Shown: positions 1-5,415 of the stretch, piece by piece
Position numbering within the stretch: position 1 is the first letter of the stretch
Layout: each line of letters starts with the position of its first letter
Virus record (IMG/VR): IMGVR_UViG_3300042868_004114
Span: 1-20,769 of that record
DNA: 20,769 bases
Origin: a virus
Reading direction: 5' to 3' (one strand)
Program-made: the position numbers and the translations under genes
Notes under the pieces: generated by a model
What the model was told of the DNA's origin: nothing
What the model saw: only the letters and a program-made list of their open reading frames with translations
The model's database searches: none

Positions 1-1233
1 TGGTCGGAGGTGGGGCTGGGCAAGACCGCAGCGACCCTGCAGGCGCTTCGGATGATGAAGGCAAGGGGTGAGCCTATCCAAGTGCTGATCGTGGCTCCTA
101 AGCGTGTTTCTGAGCACGTGTGGGAGGCCGAGCGCGATCTTTGGGCACCCAAGATGCCGATGCTGGTGATCAAGGGCAACCCAGCGCAGCGACTAAGGGC
201 GCTCAGGACACCGTGCGCGGTCAAGGTGATCGGGCGAGACAACGTGAAGTGGCTGGTGGACGAGCTCAAGGACCGCTGGCCGTTCAATGTTTTGGTGGTG
301 GACGAGAGTCAGGGGTTCAAGAGCCCGTCCACGGCGCGTTTTAAGGCGCTTAGGCGCGTTAAGTTTGACCGGGTGATACTCCTGAGTGCCACACCGGCCT
401 CAGAGGGCTTGCTGGGGCTCTGGAGCCAGTGCTACTTGGCTGACAGGGGCGAGAGGTTGGGCAAGACCTACACGGGCTACACCAACGCGTTCTTTGTTGG
501 CGACTACATGGGCTGGAACCTCGCACCCCGGCCTAACGCAGAAAAGGAGATACACGCAAGGGTCAAGGACATCACGGTGGCCATGCGGGCTGAGGATTAC
601 TTGGACATGCCTGAGCGTGTTGACAGCAACACGGTGGTCGAGATGCTGCCCGGTGAGCTCAGGGTCTACGAGCAGCTCAGACGCGATGCGCTCCTGCCCA
701 TCTCAAACGGTGAACCGATCACGGCGGCTAACGCCGCGGTGCTCTGGGGCAAGCTTCACCAGCTCTCGGGCGGGGCGATCTACGACGAGGACAAGGCCGT
801 GCACGTGTTCTCCAACGTGAAGCTTGCAGGCCTGCAGGACGTGATTGAGGGTGCCAACGGCAACCCGGTGCTGGTGTTCTACGGCTACAGGCACGAGATC
901 GAGCGCATACAGGCCGCCACGGGTGCGGAGCTGCTGGACGTTGACAGGTGGAACGCCGGCTTGCAGAAGGTCGCCTTGGCGCACCCTGACTCGTGCGGGG
1001 CGGGCTTGAACCTGCAGCATGGGGGGAGTATCGCGGTGTGGTTCACACTCCCGGCAAGCCTTGGGCAGTACATTCAGGCTTGTGGGAGGTTGCACCGTCA
1101 GGGTCAGACAAGGCCGGTTTTTATCCACCACCTCGTTGTGGCGGGTACGACAGATGAGGTGGTGTTGGCGCGGCTGGGGGAAAAGAGCACGACGCAGGTC
1201 GAGTTGCTGCGTGCGATGGTTAGACCCGCTTGA
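1..1233 (+). CDS. SNF2-type DEAD/DEAH helicase, 5'-truncated
   Basis: ATP-dependent DNA translocase/helicase of superfamily 2 (SNF2-like), probably acting in phage replication or recombination. The reading frame is open from base 1, and the first visible residues already belong to motif I (GLGKT, bases 13-27), so the N-terminus lies outside the window. Motif II is DESQ (301-312), a variant DExx box. SAT, motif III, is at 385-393. The C-terminal RecA lobe shows a GLNLQ segment near 1003-1017 and CGRLHRQGQ (1081-1107), the SNF2 motif VI with its arginine finger. The visible part is 410 residues, about the size of a complete compact phage SNF2 core, so only a short N-terminus should be missing. 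The 3' end overlaps the converging gene at 1220-1429 by 14 nt. The family call is firm; the exact pathway is inference. Confidence 0.9.
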   Translation, partial: WSEVGLGKTAATLQALRMMKARGEPIQVLIVAPKRVSEHVWEAERDLWAPKMPMLVIKGNPAQRLRALRTPCAVKVIGRDNVKWLVDELKDRWPFNVLVVDESQGFKSPSTARFKALRRVKFDRVILLSATPASEGLLGLWSQCYLADRGERLGKTYTGYTNAFFVGDYMGWNLAPRPNAEKEIHARVKDITVAMRAEDYLDMPERVDSNTVVEMLPGELRVYEQLRRDALLPISNGEPITAANAAVLWGKLHQLSGGAIYDEDKAVHVFSNVKLAGLQDVIEGANGNPVLVFYGYRHEIERIQAATGAELLDVDRWNAGLQKVALAHPDSCGAGLNLQHGGSIAVWFTLPASLGQYIQACGRLHRQGQTRPVFIHHLVVAGTTDEVVLARLGEKSTTQVELLRAMVRPA

Positions 1234-1429
1234 TGGCGAGCGTGGACTGCAGGTTGTCAAGCAGTTTGAAAAGCGTCGAGGCGGTCGAGTAGTTCCCGGT
1301 CTCGGTGGCGACGGTGATCTGGTCCATGATCGCGTTCATCATGACGGTGTTGGCCGCGTTCCAGCCTGTGCACACTGCGTGCTTGGCGAGGTCGTCGGGG
1401 TAGGACGCAAGAAGTTGTTGGTAGGTCAT
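1220..1429 (-). CDS. hypothetical 69-aa phage protein
   Basis: Unrecognised small soluble protein, 69 aa. It starts MTYQQLLASYPDDLAKH and ends in Lys-Arg-Val. It is predicted mostly helical with no membrane segment or cysteine pair motif. The start at 1429 is supported by an AGGA-type ribosome site 8-12 nt upstream on the minus strand. It is the last gene of the leftward block. Its stop codon (1220-1222) lies inside the helicase reading frame, so the two genes meet tail to tail with a 14-nt overlap. A GC-rich hairpin (1443-1458) sits just before its ribosome site. No function can be assigned; that it is real rests on the start signal, the compact packing with its upstream neighbour and its plausible composition. 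Confidence 0.6.
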   Translation of the reverse strand: MTYQQLLASYPDDLAKHAVCTGWNAANTVMMNAIMDQITVATETGNYSTASTLFKLLDNLQSTLAIKRV

Positions 1430-1442
1430 GTTGGGTTCCTTG

Positions 1443-1458
1443 AGCCCCCGAGGGGGCT
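1443..1458 (-). other. GC-rich hairpin between two leftward genes
   Basis: AGCCCC-CGAG-GGGGCT, a perfect 6-bp stem with a 4-nt loop. It lies in the 36-nt gap between the stop of the 100-aa gene (1466) and the start of the 69-aa gene (1429). No T-run follows on either strand, so it is a poor factor-independent terminator. On the minus strand the ribosome site of the next gene follows about 5 nt later, so it could be an mRNA-stabilising or translation-tuning structure. Confidence 0.5.
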
Positions 1459-1465
1459 GGTGAGT

Positions 1466-1768
1466 TTACTTGCGGGCTTTGACGCGGACTTGGAACGAGG
1501 CAGACTGCTTAGTCCACTTCAGGTACTCGGGCTCGCCGAACTGCTTGACGAACTTTTCTTTGTCGAAGATGGTGCTGTTGAATTCGCTGTAGGTCGCGCG
1601 AAACAATGCGCCTTCTGCGAACGCGACGCCGTCTGCGTCAACTTCGAGGTTGCCGTCGGCACCGCGTTCTTTGACAACTTTCTTGATGGCGTCGGCCTGC
1701 TTGGTGAGGTCGGCGATTTGGGCGAGGAGGAGGCCGAGTTGGTCGACTGCTGAGGGGGTGAAGTTCAT
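1466..1768 (-). CDS. hypothetical 100-aa protein with N-terminal coiled coil
   Basis: A 100-aa protein. Residues about 8-35 (QLGLLLAQIADLTKQADAIK) form a likely coiled coil. The rest looks like a small beta-rich domain ending in SFQVRVKARK. This layout, a helix followed by FRATYSE..., a lysine/tryptophan stretch and a closing VRVKAR strand, resembles a small phage protein family I recall without any known function. The start at 1768 is chosen because the minus-strand leader carries ACACGGAG about 8 nt upstream. That leader is a near copy of the one before the gene at 3113-3370. The gene follows a 95-nt gap holding a palindrome (1811-1827), so it may have its own promoter. No catalytic motif is visible. 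Confidence 0.65.
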   Translation of the reverse strand: MNFTPSAVDQLGLLLAQIADLTKQADAIKKVVKERGADGNLEVDADGVAFAEGALFRATYSEFNSTIFDKEKFVKQFGEPEYLKWTKQSASFQVRVKARK

Positions 1769-1775
1769 TTTTAAG

Positions 1776-1795
1776 GCTCCGTGTTTGTCGTGTTG
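1776..1795 (-). repeat. leader repeat, copy 1 of a 20-bp direct repeat
   Basis: gctccgtgtttgtcgtgttg on the plus strand, identical to 3376-3395. In both places it is the 5' leader of a leftward gene and includes the GGAG ribosome site. It ends 7 nt upstream of the start codon at 1768, against 5 nt in the other copy. Confidence 0.85.
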
Positions 1796-1810
1796 AGGTA
1801 CTGAGACTAC

Positions 1811-1827
1811 AGTTTACATTGTAAAGT
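1811..1827. promoter_or_regulatory. operator-like palindrome, copy 1
   Basis: The core TTTACA-T-TGTAAA (1813-1825) is a perfect 13-bp palindrome around one central base. Flanks extend it to 17 bp with one mismatch. It closely matches the imperfect palindrome at 3428-3444. It lies 43 bp upstream of the start of the leftward gene at 1466-1768. Read leftward, TTTACA could serve as a -35 element, but the -10 position 16-18 nt on is poor. I read it as a repressor or activator site; that is inference from symmetry and duplication. Confidence 0.5.
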
Positions 1828-1841
1828 TATTTGATGCAAAT

Positions 1842-1865
1842 GGGGCCTGCGCCCCTGTTGTTTTT
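1842..1865 (+). terminator. candidate terminator, rightward
   Basis: GGGGC-CTGC-GCCCC (1842-1855) followed by TGTTGTTTTT on the plus strand. The stem is only 5 bp but all G-C. It would stop rightward transcription leaving the helicase gene before it runs through the leftward DUF932 gene. On the minus strand it falls just after the DUF932 stop codon but lacks a U-run there, so any leftward action would be weak. Confidence 0.45.
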
Positions 1866-2679
1866 ACGCCGCGAGCTTGGCGTACTCGTCGGCCAGCGTC
1901 CAGAGTGCCTTGTTCAACTTGACGTTCTCGGTTACGCCACCCACGGCACGCGTTGACATGTTGCGACCGTTAGCTGTGCGACCCTGCACGCCGCCCTTGA
2001 TCATGTTCTCCTGCACGCGGTTAAACGTCGTCCAGAGGTTGTCCTTGTTGTCGTCCCAGCGGCGCAGGGTGAGCAGGCGCTCCGAGGTGATGGGCGCGGC
2101 ACCGTCGTCGTAGCGCAGTGCCAACGCGGCGCGTGCGAAGAGCTCTTGGTGGGGGCGGTCCATCGCGACGGCCTTGTAGTCGTTGATGCGCGAGCCCACA
2201 CTGTTGAGCTCGTCAATCACGCGGTAGGACGCATCCACCACGTCGTCAACCACGCGGCCGGTGTGACGCACGCGGCAGTCTGCGGCCACGTCGCCGGCGA
2301 TGATGCCGTTGGCGCACACCATGCGAAAGAACCCCGACATCAACTGGAACGAGCTCGTGCCGTCGTGCGAGTTCAGCAGGATGATCTCACCACAGCCCTC
2401 GTCGTTCTTGAGCGCCGTGGGGTGGCGCAGGCGCAGTAGGTGCTTGGTGTGTTCGCGCTTGTTGAGGTCGCGCACGCGAGTCTGGCGAACCTCGTAGGGC
2501 TCAAAGCCCTCAGCGCGCAGGCCGTCGAGCACGTCACTGGTTGGGATGAAGGCGTAGCGCTCACCACGGCTGTCGTGGGCTTCCTGAGCGAAGACAGAGG
2601 GCGCGTAGCGCGCGATCATTGCGTTGTCAAGTGGGCTCTGTGAGCGAAAGGCGGTGGGGGCAGACATTTTGATGTTCAT
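1864..2679 (-). CDS. DUF932 family protein (phage/plasmid-like)
   Basis: A 271-aa member of the DUF932 family (called phage/plasmid-like protein in many annotations). Members occur in phages, plasmids and integrated elements, often near replication or anti-defence genes; no biochemical activity is established. The family hallmarks are clear: the QTRVRDLNKREHTKHLLRLR segment (residues about 65-85) and the conserved core IILLNSHDGTSSFQL at about 99-113, followed by GFFRMVCANG. The length is normal for compact members. The start at 2679 is chosen because GGAG lies 7 nt upstream on the minus strand; an in-frame Met at codon 5 is an alternative. It is the largest gene of the leftward block and is separated by 19 nt from its upstream neighbour, so it is probably co-transcribed with the genes at 2699-3370. 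Confidence 0.85.
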   Translation of the reverse strand: MNIKMSAPTAFRSQSPLDNAMIARYAPSVFAQEAHDSRGERYAFIPTSDVLDGLRAEGFEPYEVRQTRVRDLNKREHTKHLLRLRHPTALKNDEGCGEIILLNSHDGTSSFQLMSGFFRMVCANGIIAGDVAADCRVRHTGRVVDDVVDASYRVIDELNSVGSRINDYKAVAMDRPHQELFARAALALRYDDGAAPITSERLLTLRRWDDNKDNLWTTFNRVQENMIKGGVQGRTANGRNMSTRAVGGVTENVKLNKALWTLADEYAKLAA

Positions 2680-2701
2680 GGTGTGACTCCGTGTGTGATT
2701 A
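2677..2701 (-). promoter_or_regulatory. conserved translation leader of the DUF932 gene
   Basis: On the plus strand this reads CATGGTGT-GACT-CCGTGTGTGATTA. The leader at 3091-3115 has the same head and tail with a slightly different centre. It contains the GGAG ribosome site and the start codon. It is one of five related leaders in the block. Confidence 0.5.
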
Positions 2702-2872
2702 CTTGTGTGAATTTGCAGGTGTGCTGATGTTCATGCGTGGGTCAAAAGCATCTGACTTTTTAAAAGCGAGAACATCGTCGTATGTCTCAAACCAGTAGTA
2801 GCTATTAGCAACTTGAGCACAAAAAAATCTGTCTGCTAAGTAGCCGTCAAAGTAGTCTGTGTAGTGTTTCAT
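2699..2872 (-). CDS. hypothetical 57-aa protein
   Basis: Small protein of 57 aa, rich in aromatics (HYTDYFDGYL, NSYYWFETYDD), with no recognisable family. The start at 2872 is chosen over upstream in-frame codons because it is preceded by the ACACGGAAAACACC leader. The same leader precedes the next gene upstream, and starting earlier would overlap that gene. Stop and start spacing to neighbours is 18-19 nt, consistent with one transcript. Its DNA is visibly richer in A+T (including a run of seven A at 2821-2827) than the flanking DUF932 gene, which may reflect a different origin. The absence of charged repeats or membrane helices leaves function open. Confidence 0.6.
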   Translation of the reverse strand: MKHYTDYFDGYLADRFFCAQVANSYYWFETYDDVLAFKKSDAFDPRMNISTPANSHK

Positions 2873-2886
2873 GGTGTTTTCCGTGT
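2870..2886 (-). repeat. leader repeat catggtgttttccgtgt, copy A
   Basis: 17 bp identical to 3091-3107. It spans the start codon and ribosome site (GGAAAACACC-ATG on the minus strand) of the 57-aa gene. Confidence 0.8.
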
Positions 2887-3093
2887 TTAAAGGTTGACTT
2901 GGATGTCGGTTGGGCGGCCCATCGCGTTGGCGACAGCAGCCTCTTCTTTGGCAAAGGCCATTGCCTTTTTGAACGACGCGAAGCTGCTGATGTAGCCGTA
3001 ATCGCCCTCGATGACCCACTTGTCGGTGGCCTTTTCCCAGTGCGCTTGAGCGGTTACTGCAAGCGCTGCTTTGACGACGTTAATTGTGTTCAT
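2887..3093 (-). CDS. hypothetical 68-aa protein
   Basis: A 68-aa soluble protein beginning MNTINVVKAALAVTAQ and ending in RPTDIQVNL. It has a mixed alpha/beta pattern: a central tryptophan-containing strand pair (WEKATDKWVIEGDYGYI), then an Ala/Lys-rich helix (FKKAMAFAKEEAAVANA). It is not a family I can name. The start at 3093 is set by the repeated leader with its GGAA ribosome site; the longer in-frame extension would run through the upstream gene. It lies 14 nt upstream of the 57-aa gene and 19 nt downstream of the 85-aa gene. The strand-strand-helix layout of the 57-aa neighbour (YYWFETYDDVLAFKK) is loosely similar, so the pair could be diverged duplicates, but identity is too low to claim it. 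Confidence 0.62.
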   Translation of the reverse strand: MNTINVVKAALAVTAQAHWEKATDKWVIEGDYGYISSFASFKKAMAFAKEEAAVANAMGRPTDIQVNL

Positions 3094-3107
3094 GGTGTTT
3101 TCCGTGT
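3091..3107 (-). repeat. leader repeat catggtgttttccgtgt, copy B
   Basis: Identical to 2870-2886; it covers the start codon and ribosome site of the 68-aa gene. The following GTGATT also matches the DUF932 leader. Confidence 0.8.
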
Positions 3108-3112
3108 GTGAT

Positions 3113-3370
3113 TTAAAACGTGATACCGCGTGTGGCGAACCACTTGCAAACAGTTTTGTTGTACTCACCGGTGCACAGAAGAGTTGCAACGCTACCGATA
3201 AACACGTATTCCCAATCGCTAACAGGGAGCGCCTTTTCAACGTTAACGGTCGCGCCTGCGTTTTCAGCTGCTTCGCCTAAAATGTATTCAACCGAGCGGC
3301 GATTCTCGTAGCTGCCGATCTTTGCGGCCTGTTCTAGTAAGTCGTCGTAGCGTTTCATATTTGCGTTCAT
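3113..3370 (-). CDS. hypothetical 85-aa protein, first gene of leftward block
   Basis: An 85-aa protein, MNANMKRYDDLLEQAAKIG..., helical at the N-terminus, then a Val/Ala-rich stretch (VFIGSVATLLC) too short and mixed to be a sure membrane helix. It has two cysteines near the C-terminus and no recognisable family. The start at 3370 is chosen because GGAG lies 6 nt upstream within the repeated leader. An upstream in-frame ATG at 3445 would sit inside the promoter/palindrome region and lacks a ribosome site. It is the promoter-proximal gene of the leftward transcript and is A+T rich compared with the terminase genes on the other side of the divergent promoter. Genes in this position often encode small host-takeover or regulatory proteins, but nothing in this sequence proves that. 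Confidence 0.62.
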   Translation of the reverse strand: MNANMKRYDDLLEQAAKIGSYENRRSVEYILGEAAENAGATVNVEKALPVSDWEYVFIGSVATLLCTGEYNKTVCKWFATRGITF

Positions 3371-3375
3371 TTGGA

Positions 3376-3395
3376 GCTCCGTGTTTGTCGTGTTG
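3376..3395 (-). repeat. leader repeat, copy 2 of the 20-bp direct repeat
   Basis: Identical to 1776-1795. It forms the 5' leader and ribosome site of the gene starting at 3370. Confidence 0.85.
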
Positions 3396-3413
3396 TTTAC
3401 TGGTACTGCGTTC

Positions 3414-3442
3414 AGTATGAGCCCCTTTGTTGACAATGTAAA
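3414..3442 (-). promoter_or_regulatory. leftward sigma70-like promoter
   Basis: Read on the minus strand: TTTACA (3442-3437), a 17-nt spacer, then CATACT (3419-3414). These match 5/6 and 4/6 of the sigma70 consensus with ideal spacing. It would drive the leftward gene block beginning at 3370. Its -35 lies inside the palindrome 3428-3444 and back to back with the rightward -35. Confidence 0.5.
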
Positions 3443-3444
3443 CA
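3428..3444. promoter_or_regulatory. operator-like palindrome, copy 2, at the divergent promoters
   Basis: TGTTGACA-A-TGTAAACA: two 8-nt arms around one central base with a single mismatched pair. It contains both the rightward -35 (TTGACA) and the leftward -35 (TTTACA). A bound protein could block or switch both directions at once. The related site at 1811-1827 supports a shared regulator. Confidence 0.55.
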
Positions 3445-3457
3445 TTTATTTTATTAT
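3430..3457 (+). promoter_or_regulatory. rightward sigma70-like promoter for the packaging operon
   Basis: Perfect TTGACA (3430-3435), a 16-nt spacer, then TATTAT (3452-3457), 5/6 to consensus. It points at the small terminase gene, whose start is 63 nt past the -10 box. It is the best promoter match in the window. Confidence 0.6.
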
Positions 3458-3485
3458 CGGAAACCCTAATGCAAAAATACAACAC

Positions 3486-3494
3486 TGGTATAAA
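3486..3494 (+). promoter_or_regulatory. possible second rightward promoter, extended -10
   Basis: TGGTATAAA fits the extended -10 pattern TGnTATAAT except for the last base. No good -35 stands 16-18 nt upstream, as is usual for this class. It could give a shorter terminase transcript with the GGAGG ribosome site at 3510-3514. Confidence 0.35.
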
Positions 3495-3520
3495 ATCGCG
3501 AGAATAATCGGAGGTTAGCT

Positions 3521-3994
3521 ATGGGAAGGCCTAAGGGATCGGGGAGTCTGTACACGCACGAGCTCGCGTCGCACATCTGCGAGCGCTTGTCGATGGGTGA
3601 GACGCTGGTGAGTATTTTGCAGTCGCCAAACATGCCAAAGCGCTCTACCGTGCAGCACTGGGTGACCGACCTGCCCGAGTTCGGAGAAATGTACGCGCGC
3701 GCGAGAGATGCAGGCTTCGACGTTTTGGCCGAAGACACCATCAGAATCATCGACGAGGAACCCGAGCGGATCACCGGCGAAGGGGGCGGTCGGCGTGACA
3801 GCGCGTTCGTCCAGTGGCAAAAGAACCGCGTTGAGCTGCGACTGCGCCTGCTCAAGAGCTGGTGCCCCAAGCGCTACGGCGATCGCCAAGTGCTGGTCGG
3901 CGAGGCCGAGAACCCGCTCACGTTGGCATTTACCCCCGAGACGCTCATCTCGCTGGCCGACGGCCTGCAGACCGAGCGCCAAGATGGCAAGTAG
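3521..3994 (+). CDS. terS: terminase small subunit
   Basis: A 157-aa DNA-recognition subunit of the packaging motor. It would bind the packaging site on concatemeric phage DNA and load the large subunit. The N-terminal half (residues about 10-75) has a helix-turn-helix-like pattern (ICERLSMGETLVSILQ..., then PKRSTVQHWV). The middle is a long acidic/basic helix ending in ELRLRLLKSWCPKRYGDRQ, a pattern typical of small terminases that read as HTH transposase-like proteins. The start at 3521 has a strong GGAGG 6 nt upstream. The length is normal for this type. The 3' end overlaps terL by 11 nt, the classic terS-terL arrangement. Direct packaging-site sequence is not recognisable. Confidence 0.82.
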   Translation: MGRPKGSGSLYTHELASHICERLSMGETLVSILQSPNMPKRSTVQHWVTDLPEFGEMYARARDAGFDVLAEDTIRIIDEEPERITGEGGGRRDSAFVQWQKNRVELRLRLLKSWCPKRYGDRQVLVGEAENPLTLAFTPETLISLADGLQTERQDGK

Positions 3995-5408
3995 TCTGGC
4001 CAAGAGGCTGCTCGATCCCGCGTTTCAGCGCGAGTACGCCGCATACCCACCCGAACACCGCGCGGCCTTTGAGGCCCGCGTCGCGTGGCTTAAGAAGGCC
4101 CACGCGCATCAGATCCTGCCGGCCGGCGACTGGTGGTCGATCTGGCTGCTGCTGGCCGGCCGCGGCGCTGGCAAGACGCGCACCGCGGCCGAGCAGGTCT
4201 GGTGGTGGGCGTGGACCCAACCTAACACGCGCTGGCTGGTATCCGCCCCCACATCGGGTGACGTGCGTGCGACCTGCTTTGAGGGCGATAGCGGCATCCT
4301 GAACGTGATGCCTAAGCTCTTGCTTGCCGACTACAACAAGAGCCTCTCTGAGATCGTTTTAACCAACGGTAGCCTAATCAAGGGTATACCCGCATCCGAG
4401 CCCGAGCGGTTCCGCGGCCCGCAGTTTCACGGCGCGTGGCTCGACGAGCTGGCCGCGTGGGAGTACCTTGACGACGCGTGGGATCAGATTCAGTTCGGCG
4501 TGCGGCTGGGCAAGCGCACGACCATCATCGCGTCGACCACGCCGCGCCCCAAGGACCTGATCAGCGCGCTGGCCGACCGTGACGGCGAGGACGTATACCT
4601 GACCACCGCGTCGACCTACGCCAACCTTGACAACCTCGCCCCCAGCTTTCGCGACCAGATCCTGCAGTATGAGGGCACGCGTCTGGGCGATCAAGAGATC
4701 CACGCCTCGATCCTCTCGAGCGAGGACACCGGCATCGTCAAGCGCGCGTGGTTCAAGCTCTGGGGTGCTGAGAAGCCCCTGCCCCAGTTCGAGTACGTGG
4801 TGCAGTCATATGACTGCGCGACCAGCACCCGCACGGCGGCCGATCCCACGGCGTGTGTGGTGCTTGGCGTGTTTAAGCCGAGCGAGGACAAGGGCATGAG
4901 CGTCATGCTGATCGACTGCTGGAGCGAGCGCATCCAGTACCCCGAGCTGCGCCCCAAGGTGATCTCGGAGAGCGAGGAGATCTACGGCGACGAGAACGAA
5001 TTTGGCAACGGCAAGAAGGTCGACCTGATCCTGATCGAGGACAAGTCGGCCGGCATCGTGCTGCTGCAGGACTTACAGCGCGCCGGGCTGCCTGTGCGCT
5101 CTTACAACCCGGGCAACGCCGACAAGACCATGCGGCTAAACATCGTGAGCCCGCTGATCGCACGCGGTCGCGTCTACCTGCCCGAGTCGACGGTCAACCC
5201 GGGCTGCGCGCGTGACTGGTGCGACGCGTTCCTAAGCCAAGTCTGCAGCTTCCCCGACAGCAAGCACGACGACTACGTCGACGCGCTCAGTCAGGCGCTC
5301 AGGGTGCTGCGCGACATGGGCTTCGTAAACATTGACCCGGTCGCCGACCCTGACCTATACTACGCCGACGACGACCGCCCCAAGCGCGACAACCCCTATG
5401 CAGCATAG
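3984..5408 (+). CDS. terL: terminase large subunit (packaging ATPase and nuclease)
   Basis: A 474-aa motor and headful/site nuclease of DNA packaging. The ATPase domain has Walker A GRGAGKT at residues 59-65 and Walker B WLDE with D154/E155. It also has the coupling motif ASTTPRP shortly after. The RNase H-like nuclease domain shows its acidic residues: D277 in SYDCA, E352-D353 in LIEDKSA, and D429/D430/D433 in HDDYVDAL. All sites needed for activity are present. The frame is open further upstream, but ATG 3984 is chosen because it overlaps the terS stop by 11 nt, gives a normal N-terminus and avoids a long overlap. No strong ribosome site is seen, so translation is probably coupled to terS. 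It is followed after 7 nt by the giant gene. Confidence 0.95.
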   Translation: MASSLAKRLLDPAFQREYAAYPPEHRAAFEARVAWLKKAHAHQILPAGDWWSIWLLLAGRGAGKTRTAAEQVWWWAWTQPNTRWLVSAPTSGDVRATCFEGDSGILNVMPKLLLADYNKSLSEIVLTNGSLIKGIPASEPERFRGPQFHGAWLDELAAWEYLDDAWDQIQFGVRLGKRTTIIASTTPRPKDLISALADRDGEDVYLTTASTYANLDNLAPSFRDQILQYEGTRLGDQEIHASILSSEDTGIVKRAWFKLWGAEKPLPQFEYVVQSYDCATSTRTAADPTACVVLGVFKPSEDKGMSVMLIDCWSERIQYPELRPKVISESEEIYGDENEFGNGKKVDLILIEDKSAGIVLLQDLQRAGLPVRSYNPGNADKTMRLNIVSPLIARGRVYLPESTVNPGCARDWCDAFLSQVCSFPDSKHDDYVDALSQALRVLRDMGFVNIDPVADPDLYYADDDRPKRDNPYAA

Positions 5409-5415
5409 GTAAACC

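Noticed and set aside
703-1260. Minus-strand open frame of 185 codons opposite the helicase
   Set aside because: It runs antisense to clear SNF2 motifs, has Arg/His/Pro-rich shadow composition and no ribosome site.
1019-1753. Plus-strand open frame of 244 codons over the leftward genes
   Set aside because: Arg/Gly/Val-rich shadow composition, covering two leftward genes that have their own start signals.
2821-2827. Run of seven A in the 57-aa gene as a frameshift or phase-variation site
   Set aside because: Not in phase for a slippery heptamer on the coding strand, and the frame is intact.
3708-3983. 92-codon upstream extension of the terminase large subunit frame
   Set aside because: It would overlap terS by 287 nt and adds Ser/Arg-rich shadow sequence; ATG 3984 gives a normal N-terminus.
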